DNA of 64,000 nucleotides from Diplocarpon mali (lineage: Eukaryota > Ascomycota > Leotiomycetes > Helotiales > Drepanopezizaceae), in NCBI GenBank assembly GCA_024741835.1, contig JAENRP010000133.1, positions 1 through 64,000 on the forward strand. The letters are read 5' to 3'. Positions 1-9,479 of the stretch are shown piece by piece. Both the position numbers and the translations under genes were made by a program. The notes under the pieces are model-generated. The model was not told where the DNA came from, ran no database searches, and worked only from the letters and a program-made list of their open reading frames with translations. Numbering within the stretch: the first letter of the stretch is position 1; every line of letters begins with the position of its first letter.

Positions 1-1686
1 ACGGTTCATGCAGTCGTCAAAGCTGCAGTTGATGGTCGGGCAAAGGACGGAGCGCAGTCTCCCAACCGCCCACAGCACCAAGGCTCTCTGCCGAAGCCTC
101 CGAAAGGATGGCTAGACCTAGAGAAGCACCCTTTTGGCGAACGATTTAAGGAAGGAGGGCGCCAGGAGATCAGGAATTTGGAATCTCGGAGTTGCTAGAG
201 AATCGTGCAGAGGGATTACTCAAAGCCCCCGCCGATACCATTGAAATGGGTTTTTACCTATAAGGTCAATAGCTCTAGCGAGCTTCTGAAGTGCCGATCA
301 CGGCTAGTTGTGCGAGGGGATCTCCAAGACGAAGCTTCAATTTTCTCAACCTACGCAGCCACGCTCGCAGCGAGGTCTTTCAAGGTACTAATGGCGCTTG
401 CCGCGTACTTCGATATAGAAGTAAAGCAGTTCGACGTCGTCAACGCATTCGTCAACGCTCCTAGAGACCCAAGGAGTGCTCCAGTCACGTGCTTCCTACC
501 AGATGGCTTCAAGCGCCCTGGTATGGTAGTAGAACTGGACCGCGCGCTCTACGGGCTGAAAGACTCTCCGGCGCTATGGTATGGGAACTTCGCAGGAACG
601 CTCAAGGGCCTTCAACTCGAGCCACTAGGCGAGGAGCCTTGTATTTTCACGACAAAGGATCGCACAGTCTTCGTAGCGTTTTACATCGACGATATTCAAG
701 TGTTATATAAGGCCTCCAACCTAGATCGGGCGACTCGTCTGATTAAAGACCTAAAGAGGGCGTACGAGCTTACTATCATGGGAGATATCTCCTGGTTCCT
801 TGGAGTAAGGATTATTCAGGATAGGAAGGCAAAGAGGATCTCCTTAGTTCATGATACCTATATTAAGAAGATCGCTCAAAAGTTCGGAGCTGATATAGGG
901 AGAGTGCCTAGTACTCCACTGCCAAAGAAGGAGTTTGTCAAAAACTCAAGGCAAGCTTCCCTAGAAAAGGTAAAGGAGTACCAAGAGAAAATAGGCTCTA
1001 TTCTCTATACGGCGATTATAATACGCCCAGACGTTGCGTTCGCAGCCTCCCAACTGTCTTTCTTCCTGACTAATCCAAGCTCCAAGCACCTCTCAGCCGC
1101 GGACTAGACGCTTCGATACCTATACGGCACGCGCTTCTTAGGAATTGCCTATAGCTTCAAGGCCAAGGAACACCAATTGGTCGCGTCTTCAGATGCTTCT
1201 TTCGGAGATGACCGAGAGACCCGCAGATCCTCCCAGGGATATGTCTTCTTCCTATTTAAAGGACCGATTATTTAGAAAGCGAATCGCCAAGCGACTGTCA
1301 CGCTCTCCTCTACTAAAGCAGAACTCTATGGCATGGTTTCTACTGCGAAGGAGATAATGGCTATAAAACGCCTCTTCAAGGAGATTCGCATAGACTCCCT
1401 CTTTAAATAGAACATATATTGCGACAACCAACAGACGATTCGGCTAATTATCACGGAGAACGAGAAGATCAAGACGAGCCTCCGACATATCGAAATCAGT
1501 AATATATGGATCCGCCAGGAGTACCAGAAAGGAAGCTTCCAGATAATCTACCTCCCTACTAAGGAGATGCACGCAGATAGGCTTACTAAGAACCTGGACC
1601 GCTAGAAGTTTGAGAGCTTCGTTCGTTTATTAAACCTCCAGAGCTTCCAAACAATCGTTCAACAACTCGCACTCGCCAGCGAGTAG
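1..1686 (+). pseudogene. pol: Alpha-1 pol: copia reverse transcriptase and RNase H, partial, five TAG stops
   Basis: Codon frame 1 from base 1 to the TAG at 1684-1686. The stretch 205-1107 is open for 300 codons and is a copia-type RVT_2 domain: PLKWVFTYKV near 240, LKCRSRLVVRG near 285, AALYGLKDSPALWY-like LYGLKDSPALWY near 550, and the catalytic YIDD at 682-693 intact. RNase H follows (SSDASFGDD near 1190; TVTLSSTKAELYG near 1300; HADRLTKNL near 1570). Stops are at 196, 1105, 1273, 1408 and 1603; each is TAG where a Trp is expected (for example ...ADxTLRYLYGT and PIIxKANRQ). That is one RIP-type G-to-A change each. Integrase, protease and Gag are off window. Family assignment is firm; activity is not possible without readthrough of the stops. 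Confidence 0.95.
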
Positions 1687-2240
1687 TCACTCATTACCAA
1701 GAGACTCGTACTTACGAGCTCCTACTCTCTTACAGTTACGTTCATTTGTTTTCTCTTACAAAGTGCACCGCAGAAGCTTCTCCTTTTCTAAAAATACAAG
1801 AATGGGTAACGTTCCCAAGCCGCTATTACAGGGCGCGACCCTTCCTCAGATCCTCCCAGCTAGGGCTAGGAGCCGCGAAGCCACAGCCATAAGCTCCGCA
1901 CGGATCTCCTCCTAAGAGAGGCCCGGAGGCACTCCCTCGGCCAGAGGCCCGCCGGCGAATACACCAGCGACGGCGGGGGCGAAGGCAGGGGGTGCGGCAG
2001 GGGCGGCGGCGAAGGCGGGAGCGGCGACGGCAGGGGCCGGGAAGACGAAGGGAGACACAAAGGGGTCGGCGGCGGCGGCGGCAGGGACAGGAGTGGCGGC
2101 GGCGGCAAGCGGGGGAAACGGGGCGGCGGAGGACGGGCCGGCGGCGAACGCGAACGGGATGCCAGGAGCGGGGGAGGCAGCAGCACCACCACTCGCAGGA
2201 GTGGCGGGCCCTCCTAGCACCAGGGTCCGATCGCTCCCAT

Positions 2241-2286
2241 CTTTTAAAAATCAGCCTGGAACTCAACGAGACTCAACAAGACGTAC
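2241..2286 (-). other. Intron 2 of the Alpha-1 antisense gene (46 bp, phase 1)
   Basis: Donor GTACGT, branch-like GGCTGAT, acceptor AAAAG. Splicing joins exon 2 ...SFR plus one base to exon 3, giving Asp then GSDRTLVLGG. This is the frame that stays open in the three best copies. Length varies 44, 45, 45, 45, 46 bp between copies, always with multiple-of-three exons around it. The AAG acceptor is less common than CAG or TAG. Confidence 0.75.
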
Positions 2287-2585
2287 CACGGAAGCTCCGA
2301 AGCGCACCCTTCACTGCATTTAGCAGTGGCGCCACCTCCTCCTTAGAGGCGCCGCGGGCGCGGGCCGACACGACAGCCTCCCAGAAGGCGAGGAGAGGTC
2401 CGCTAGCCTACTGGCAGCCGTTGCTCAGCACCGCACAACGAACGCAACGCGCACCGAAGGTACTATTGAAGCACCGACAATCGAGATTGCCAGTGCTCCC
2501 GCGTGCGATGCAACGCACGCACGCGTCGTCGCGCTCTATCGTGGGCTCAGGCATACGGCGCGCAGCGGGGGCAGGGCTCTCAGGT

Positions 2586-2611
2586 GGCGGCGGCGGCGGC
2601 GGCGGCGGCGG
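2586..2611 (-). repeat. GGC/CCG trinucleotide run
   Basis: Eight CGG/CCG units. On the antisense gene they encode the core of its polyproline tract. Alpha-4 and Alpha-5 have different unit numbers here, so this is one source of in-frame length variation. Confidence 0.9.
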
Positions 2612-2692
2612 GGACAGCGGCGGCGGCTCGTTACCCAGCAGGCGCTGGGAGGACTGGGACAGGGTTCCAGCTCCCGCAGGAGCGCCAGCGAC

Positions 2693-2742
2693 CTAGCGCA
2701 AAGTCAGTACAACGCAGGGTACAGGGACTCCAAGGGTCTTAC
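2693..2742 (-). other. Intron 1 of the Alpha-1 antisense gene (50 bp, phase 0)
   Basis: Donor GTAAGA, branch-like ACTGACTT about 10 nt before the end, acceptor CTAG. Removing it joins codon AAA of exon 1 to GTC of exon 2 in frame. In Alpha-5 the same intron is 51 bp because of a single-base indel inside it, which would be frame-breaking in an exon. Confidence 0.82.
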
Positions 2743-2841
2743 TTTGCGAGGGCGGCCAGGGCCACAACAAGCAGGAGTTCCTTCCATATTCAAAATTATT
2801 AGTATGAAGACGATATTTTAAATAATAAAGGAGGGTTGTTT

Positions 2842-3072
2842 TTAAAAGAAGGGAAGGAGAACCTCCGCAATGGAAATACTCTATGGGAAGCCCAATGGAG
2901 CACTAGCGTGGAATCGCGAAGATTCCTAAGCGCGCTTGTTGCCTATGGCGACCCTTCTCATTCTAGAAGGAACGACCTCTAAAGGGGCAATACGTAAGAT
3001 GGAGCCTCTTTTCTTCACAACTGCCATTCTTTCTTTTATTTTATCTACATAGCTAAGCGATTCTGGGAGCAT
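2842..3072 (-). other. Small antisense ORF between the 3' LTR and the antisense gene
   Basis: From an ATG at 3070-3072, just inside the LTR boundary, it reads MLPESLSYVDKIKERMAVV and is open to TAG at 2926; with two RIP-type TAGs read through it would reach TAA at 2842. The same reading is kept in Alpha-5 and Alpha-6 with mostly conservative changes. One-base indels between copies in the following AT-rich stretch break its frame relative to the main gene, so it is not simply a longer N-terminus. It may be an upstream ORF or leader of the antisense transcript, or a separate small protein. Function unknown. Confidence 0.4.
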
Positions 3073-3080
3073 CGCCCAAC

Positions 3081-3089
3081 TAAGGGGTA
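3081..3089 (+). other. Polypurine tract of Alpha-1
   Basis: TAAGGGGTA immediately before the 3' LTR. This is the expected site for plus-strand priming. The same position has AGGGGTA or its RIP derivative in the other Alpha copies. Confidence 0.7.
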
Positions 3090-3287
3090 TGTCGTATAGA
3101 ATGGGCGGAGTCTCCACTTATTCTAGAGACCCTCCACGTGACTCCTGCTGAGTCATAGACTCTCCCTTTTCTTTCCAAAGTCTCCTTACCAGACATACAC
3201 TAGAGAACAATACAATCAATCATCTTCATCCATATCAGCGAGCCTCCTGAGCGACCCAATGAAGGCCCTCCAGCCGACCGCACCACA
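3090..3287 (+). repeat. Alpha-1 3' LTR
   Basis: Begins TGTCGTATAG and ends GCACCACA, 198 bp. Boundaries were fixed by comparison with the complete Alpha elements, where 5 bp target duplications lie exactly outside TGTCGTG and CACCACA. Confidence 0.92.
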
Positions 3288-6200
3288 TAGAGTTATATAA
3301 GGAATGAGTTATTACTCCTTTTAAATAATCGTCTTCCTTGCATTAGATAAATTAAAGCTTTAGCTTTGAATTTTTAAAAATCCTTAAGAGCAACTGTCTT
3401 TAATTATTTAAATGTAATTAAAAATTTCGCGATTTCTTTAGAGTTACTTAAGTAGTTAGGTAATAAAATTCTCTTATTTGACTCGCGGGCTAGGACTAGG
3501 AGTCGAGTCCCTTTAAGGCGATATATTAATAGATAACTAACTTTATTCTCTACCTATTTATCAATATCTATTTCGTCTTTTTTAATTAAATTAAAGGAGT
3601 AGAGGCAAGTTCTTTTTAAAAGGCTATCTATAGTAGTGTTTTTCATTCTTAGAATATATTTGACTTCAAAGTCTATTAGTCTTATTTAAGCAATCTATTT
3701 TATTAGCAAGGCTTTAGGTAGGTCGCTTATAGCTCTATTCAATTATTCTATTAATACTTTGGCATTAGTTTTAAAGATGAAGTAAGTGCTATAAAGGTCG
3801 CTTCTTATCTTTTTTATTACTTTTAAAGCTCCTTTGCATTCCTATTTAATAGTATTATACTTAGTCTTTATTGGATTTTAAAGACTACTTTTAAAGCGAG
3901 CTAGATATCTTTTCTATTAGCTATTAGCTTATTAAAGGATAGTACCCTATTCGATTAAGCTTGCGTCAACTATTAGTATAATTGGCTTAGCGTTAGCTCT
4001 ATAGTCTATTTTAATCAGATATAGCACTTTAAGTAACGCTTACTTTAGTTGTTTTATAACCTTTATTTAAGGTTCCTCTTATTGAAACTCAGCCCCTTTT
4101 TAAAATAAGGAGTAAATAGGTACTGCCTTTTTAGCAAAATCCTTGATCTATATATGATAGTATACTATAATACTAATAAACGCGCGAGCTTCTGCTATAT
4201 TATTATACCTCTTCCATTTGTCGATTTTAAGTACTTTAGCCCTTTAAGGACTTCGGCTATTGGAATTAGTAATAAAACTAATAATTTCCATTAATAGAAG
4301 ATAGTATTATAACTTTAGACCAACTATTGCTCTTACCCTTTTGAATTATATAAGCACCTGGTTTAGGTTCTGAATGTATTCTATTATAAATCGTTATATG
4401 CTAAGGAGAACTTCTTTATAGTTATAGAATGATCTTGATCCTTTTACTCTTATATTATTTATATAAGGGAGCGTAATATTAGGTATGCAATCTACTAGTA
4501 TCTTATAAATTACTTAAACAAATTGAACAATCGAATTTATAGCCTTTTAAGGTAATCTTATCATTTGAAGTAGCCTAAGAGGGGTTTGAATTACTATTAT
4601 ATCTTTTGATTTAACGTTAAGAATAAATTGATTATATCTAAAGAAGAAGTTAATAAGAGAGCTATAGGTTAATCCTGCGAATTTATTTGAGAACTCATCT
4701 ATATTCAAAGGAATGTTAGCATCCTTAATAGTTACTCGGTTCATCTTTACTACTACTATTATTAGTTTATAAGTTCCTTTCTCTTTCTTAGCAATTAGGA
4801 ACTATTTATTCTTATAAAGGCTATTATAAAACTCGAGAATACCTTACTTTAGCCTGTCCTTTAATATTTCAATTACCTTTTCTTAAAGAGCTTTAAGGAC
4901 CTTGAATATTTTCTTTTACTAGGCTTTGTAAGATATTATCTTAATCTTAATATAAGGTATAACCTCTTTTTAAATCTAGCTAAGTTTTATCTATTTAAAA
5001 GTTAAGGCGTCCTTTCGATTTATTAAGGTTTTATAAAGTAGTTCGCGTTCTTATTCTATTAAGTCATTTTTAATTTTTAATATATTAAAATGTTCTTTTA
5101 TTAGACGATATCCAATAGGTTTATTAGAAAATCTACCTATAATAAACTTATCGAATTTGCTACCTAGCTTTAGAGGTTAAAGCTTCTTATCTTATTTAAA
5201 CTAATTATCTAATCCTTTAGGCTTTAAGCTATTAGAGATTCCCTAATCCACCGGTTGTACTTTATCGGCCTTGCTTTTATATATAATTCGAATATTAGCT
5301 AGTACTATGCTTCTCTACTTCTTTCCTTTTTTATTAAATCTTATAAAACAGTCCGAATTTTCCTTTTTAAAAACAAATAAAAGATTTTCTAAGTTATTAA
5401 TTTAAAGTATATAAATGGAAATGTTATTAGTAATTTTATTATTTTTCATTTGTAGGTCTGGCTTATAAGTGGTTTTTAATTTTTTTAAAATGATTAGTAA
5501 ATTATCGAAATTTATAAAACAAACTCTCTTTTCTACCTTATTTTTCTTTTTTCTTAATTATTAAGCTGATAAAACGCCGATTATACTATTTTTCAAAATT
5601 CTAGATTTAACTCTTAGTCTAGGACTGCAAGTCAAATCGCTATTATTTAAAATCGGCAAACTTACCTTTCTTTTACTATAACTCCTCGCTAGGTGCCTTC
5701 CTTTACTAGCATTAAGCCTAGCCCTTATATTAGCTAATTGTTTCCTAAAACCTTATTTTAAAATTCGGCTATATCTCTTATAATAACTATTTATCCTTTT
5801 AAAGATCGATCTATATTTTAAAGACTAGCTTTTATAAGACTATCTTTAAGATAGTTAAATGTTAGCTAAGATTCTAAAATGAAAGGCATTCTTAAAAGAA
5901 TGTCGTTTGAAGAATTCTCTATTATTAGAAAGTTAGTATAATTAATAATTCCTCTAACTTTAACCTTTACGTTTTTCACCTATCTATCAAAATTGTATTT
6001 CGATTTAAAGATAGTTGAATAAATAAGGAGTCGATTGCTAATAATTGTTAATTAAGCTATTTCTACAACCTTTTTAATTATTATATTAATTTCTAAATTA
6101 TAATTGATTAGAGCCTTTGCTTTAATTAATTCTTTTATAAAATAAATAATAATAGGGCTTTTTATTATAATTGCTAAACAATTTCGGTTGATATTCTAAG

Positions 6201-8286
6201 ATATTAAAGCTATTACTATAATATTATAGTACCTTTGGGTTCCTTTGTCTTTTATAATCTAAAGATATTTAATTAAGGCTAAGTGCTTTTTAAAGTTCTT
6301 TTATATTACAATTTCCATTTCCTTATTATTATTCAAATCTTTAAAGGCAATTGGGATATGCTTTCTTAATACTTTATTAAAGCGTTTAGTTAAACTAAAT
6401 AGGTCTTTAAATATAAGGTTAATTTGCTAGGCTATGATATTCTTTATAGCTTTCTCTATTGCAGTTGAACTAGCGTATTTATTAACGAATTTTTCCTATT
6501 TTAATATCTGTTTCTTTCGCTTAAGGTCAAGGGTTTGCGCAATAACTTCAACTTCTTGATCTTTAAGCTTAAAGCCATCTTTATCTATTATATTTCTAAT
6601 CAATTTGTTTATTATATTAGCTTTATCCTTATCTACTATAGTTCTAGATTATTAGGTATCTTTTAGCGTTTGGATTCTATATTGAGATTCTTAAGTTGCA
6701 CGCATTGATTTCTGGACCTTAGCTGGTTTTATTAGTATTAAAGGAGTGGTAGATCTAGAAGGACGCTAAGTATTTTAAGGGTTTTTAGATATAGAAGTAG
6801 CATTAATATTAGCAGATATATTATTATTAACCTACTTTAAAATAGAGATACCTTTGATTTTAGTAGCAGTCTGGTTCGAAGTTTGGTTAGTAAGCACTCC
6901 CTTAGGTAGATTGCTAGCTAGACCTATATATATATAAGTTAGGACCTTAGAGTTGATTTCAACGATATGCTTCTGTTCGGCCAAATCCTTATTCTACTTT
7001 ATACTATATATTATTATTCGAATAGTCTATAGTTATAAACGATTCTAGTATTTTTTAATAGGGATAGCGTCTAATCTAGGATCTTTAATGCAAAGCATCC
7101 TATACTTATTAATATATATAATCCTAGTGTTAATAAAATAAAGGAAAAGAGGATAATCGTTGCAGTACTTATATAAAGCGCAGTTAGGTTTTTCGTTATT
7201 ACAAAAGTTGCAGGTTAATCGTCTTCTATTGCCGTTTCCTTAATACCTTATAGCATTGATATTGGTAGAGTACTGGTTAGGATCAATTCCTCCTTCTTTA
7301 GCCAGCTATTGCATTCTTATATTAGCTAGTTATTCCGAATAATAAGAAGCAGGAGTCTGGTAATAGGAACTATTAAGTTAGCTTATAATAGCTGAGTTTT
7401 ATCTATTACTAAACTAAAGAATATACTATTTTTCTTATAAGAGATTATTAATTCTAATTTCTAAGCTTTAGATTTAGAGTTTTATAAATTAGGTCTTAAG
7501 TTCCTTAATTCTAAGGTTGGATTTTACTTTTAAATCGGGCCCGCAAGTGAAAGGTATGACTACTAAGTTCTTTTTTACTTTTTCTATAACTTTCAGAGCT
7601 TTCGAGTATTCTTAGACCAGGCTCTTAAGGTCTTTAGTATAAGAGGGAGTAGGGGCTTTTTCCTACTTTATAGTATTAATAGTTCTCTTATTAAGATCTG
7701 ATTTTAAAGCAAAGGCCGAGAATTCCTTAAATAAGGCGAAGGTTATAAGGTCTTGCTTATTAATCTTAAAATGCTTAATAATCTTATTTTAAAGGCTAAT
7801 AGGTAATTTAAATAAGAAAAGGCGGCCTCTTTCAACTTCGCTAAGTATTTTCTAGCTAATTAAGATATTTGATATATAAGTAAAAGTCCGATAGTAGTTC
7901 TTAAGTTCCTTAGGAGTATAAGTGACTAGAATAAATTCCTTTAAGAAAGCCAAGGTATTGCGAATCTGCTATCTATCAAATTTGCGGAATTTAAATTTAA
8001 AGGCCTTAATAAGGAGTTCCTATAAACTATAAGTTTTCTATTTAAAGAGGGACTTGATAATATCTTTACTTATATAATTATAGTAGTAAGGAAGTTGAGA
8101 AATCATATCCTTTTATATAATACTAAAATCGTAATAAGTTTCCTTATATTACTTAAGGAAATTAGTAATATTAGTACCTATAAAGTGAGGAGCGCCAGGG
8201 GAATTAAGGAAGGGAAAGTGACTAATAATAGCCTTAAATGCGGCCATTATTATTTTATACTAACTGTCTAAGTTAATAGAATCCAT
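3288..8286 (-). pseudogene. gag-pol: Gypsy-1 gag-pol, RIP-degraded
   Basis: A conceptual frame starts at ATG 8284-8286 (MDSINLDSQYKIIMAAFKAI) and continues with TAG/TAA interruptions. A Cys knuckle-like CNFCNNEKPNC lies at about 7178-7213. Weak protease similarity is near 5900. RT begins near 5100 and shows NRVTIKDANIPLNIDEFSNK and LINFFFRYNQ near 4600-4740; the catalytic YIDD is altered to YINN (LPYINNIRVKG, 4446-4478), both Asp changed by G-to-A. RNase H of the gypsy type (QIRLIDFEVKYIL) ends near 3590, followed by the start of integrase (ALIYLMQGRRLFKRS) near 3330, where Alpha-1 cuts it. Ty3/gypsy assignment is from RT/RH order and sequence. Confidence 0.88.
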
Positions 8287-9479
8287 AAGGAGTAAAGGGG
8301 AAGCTTTAATATTATAAGATTAATTGTTAAGAGGAGTATTTCGAAATTCAAAAGGGCTTAAAGAATATTCAGAATCCGAGTCAATCTTAAAGTAATTAGG
8401 ATAAGTTTGAAAAGATTTAAATAAAGGGTTAGTAAAAAGTTTAAAATTGTTATTATTTTCAATATTTTCTAATATCGATATTAAAAAAGTAGGTAATAAT
8501 CTTAAGTTGTCTAAGGACGTCTTTTTATCTTCTTACTTATAAGCTAGGCCTAAGAGTAGAATTCCAAATTTTACTAAAAGTTTAATCCGAGTTTGCTAAG
8601 AGATTTTAAGTAAGTGCTAAATAGCTAATAGGAGCATTGCAACTAATCGTAATAAGATAAGGTTTACTTAATTAAAGACTAATTTCTAAGATAAGGTTTA
8701 TATCTAAGATTCTTCTTAGCCTTTAGGCCAATTCCTATTAGTCCTTAAAATAAAGGGGTCTTTAGAGACGATTTTAAGGCAATTTTTAAAGTTCTATTAA
8801 GCTAAGGCAGCTGAATTATCAAATTCGGATTTCTAAAGATTCTAAGGAGGCACTTCCGATTAGAGTTTGCATTTAATATTACTTAAGTACTCGAAACTAT
8901 TACTATTAGAGATTACTATTATAGGGTTCGCCAAACTTTTTATACTAAGAAGCCGAAAATTCCGAAAATCTCGGAGTTAAGGAAGAAAAATAGGGGTTTT
9001 CAAAGCAGAGCCGAAAAGGGAAAATCTAAAGTTATTAATAGTTGCTAAATAAAAATCGATAGTTCTAAGTAATTAGGCGATTAAGGATAAGGTTTTTAAA
9101 GTTGATTAAAATGGTATAAGTATTTTAAAGATATATTTTTCGAAAGGCCGGTCTCTTATCTGCGAACTAAAAGATCAATAAGGTCGTATAAGGATGGAAA
9201 TCTTAAGAAATCGGTCCTTGCATAAGTTACTAATATAAAAGAGGAAAGGGAGACAATATAAGAATAGGCCTAAGGAAAGACCTAAAAATAAGAGGAGGAA
9301 GTACTATAAGCAGGCTCTCTTAGATAAGATGTTAGGAACAAGTCCTAAGTATAGGGTATATTTAGTACTTATGGCAACGCGCGCTGTCTCTATATATAGA
9401 AGATGGCCCTTTTATCCTCCTACTGTCCTGCGCCGATCATGTGATATATGTCACGAGACCTATCCTTCTTAGGTCTCCA
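8287..9479 (-). other. Gypsy-1 leader and probable 5' LTR
   Basis: No coding sequence seen. It contains a TATA-like CTATATATAGAAG near 9390, as expected for an LTR promoter reading left, and CATGTGATATATGTCACG near 9440. The inner LTR boundary cannot be set because the partner LTR is off window. Confidence 0.5.

Larger units (their letters stand above)
1846..2787 (-). pseudogene. Alpha-1 antisense gene: three exons, Cys-cluster protein of unknown function
   Basis: Read on the strand opposite to pol. Exon 1 2743-2787 starts at ATG and codes for MEGTPACCGPGRPRK; exon 2 is 2287-2692; exon 3 is 1846-2240 and ends in TGA. The joined length is 846 nt, 281 residues. Order: basic GRPRK (AT-hook-like core) at 11-15; Pro tract at about 43-52; cysteines at 73, 76, 87, 89, 98, 101 and 108 (C-x2-C-x10-C-x1-C-x8-C-x2-C-x6-C, resembling but not matching a fungal Zn2Cys6 cluster); KEEVAPLLNAVKGALRSFR; Ala/Pro-rich region; then GLSxEEIRAELMAVASRLL near the end. 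Two in-frame TAGs (2408-2410 and 1912-1914) fit RIP of Trp/Gln codons. I do not recognise the family; DNA binding is inference only. Four other Alpha copies carry it with conserved splice positions. Confidence 0.82.
1..3287 (+). mobile_element. Alpha-1: Ty1/copia LTR retrotransposon, 3' part (5' part off window)
   Basis: This is the least mutated copy of the Alpha family. Order seen: end of integrase and linker, reverse transcriptase, RNase H, a GC-rich 1.4 kb 3' region with an antisense gene, a purine run TAAGGGGTA, and one LTR ending CACCACA. The 5' half and 5' LTR lie to the left of base 1. It has much higher GC than the other six Alpha copies and only five in-frame stops in pol, all TAG where other copia proteins have Trp, so it is the most recent insertion and has been through little RIP. 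It sits inside the integrase part of Gypsy-1, whose frame resumes at 3288. Confidence 0.95.
3288..9479 (-). mobile_element. Gypsy-1: Ty3/gypsy LTR retrotransposon, 5' part in reverse orientation
   Basis: Read on the minus strand from 9479 leftward: probable LTR and leader, Gag, protease, reverse transcriptase, RNase H and the first residues of integrase, where Alpha-1 is inserted. The right end TCTCCA at 9479 (TGGAGA as 5' terminus on its own strand) abuts Alpha-2 RNase H sequence exactly, so Gypsy-1 inserted into Alpha-2. Integrase and the 3' LTR must lie beyond the left edge of the window. Heavily RIPed. Confidence 0.88.

Noticed and set aside
489..1357. Short ORFs at 489-710 and 1145-1357
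   Set aside because: Out-of-frame shadows of the RT and RNase H reading.
1826..2266. Minus-strand ORF of 146 codons rich in Arg/Cys
   Set aside because: It is another frame of exon 3 and starts within intron 2; the alternative frame DGSDRTLVL... is the one conserved in Alpha-5 and Alpha-6.
1992..2696. Plus-strand Arg/Gly-rich ORF of 234 codons in Alpha-1
   Set aside because: It is opposite to the spliced antisense gene, crosses both introns, is highly skewed (Arg runs from GGC/CGG repeats) and is not kept in the other Alpha copies.
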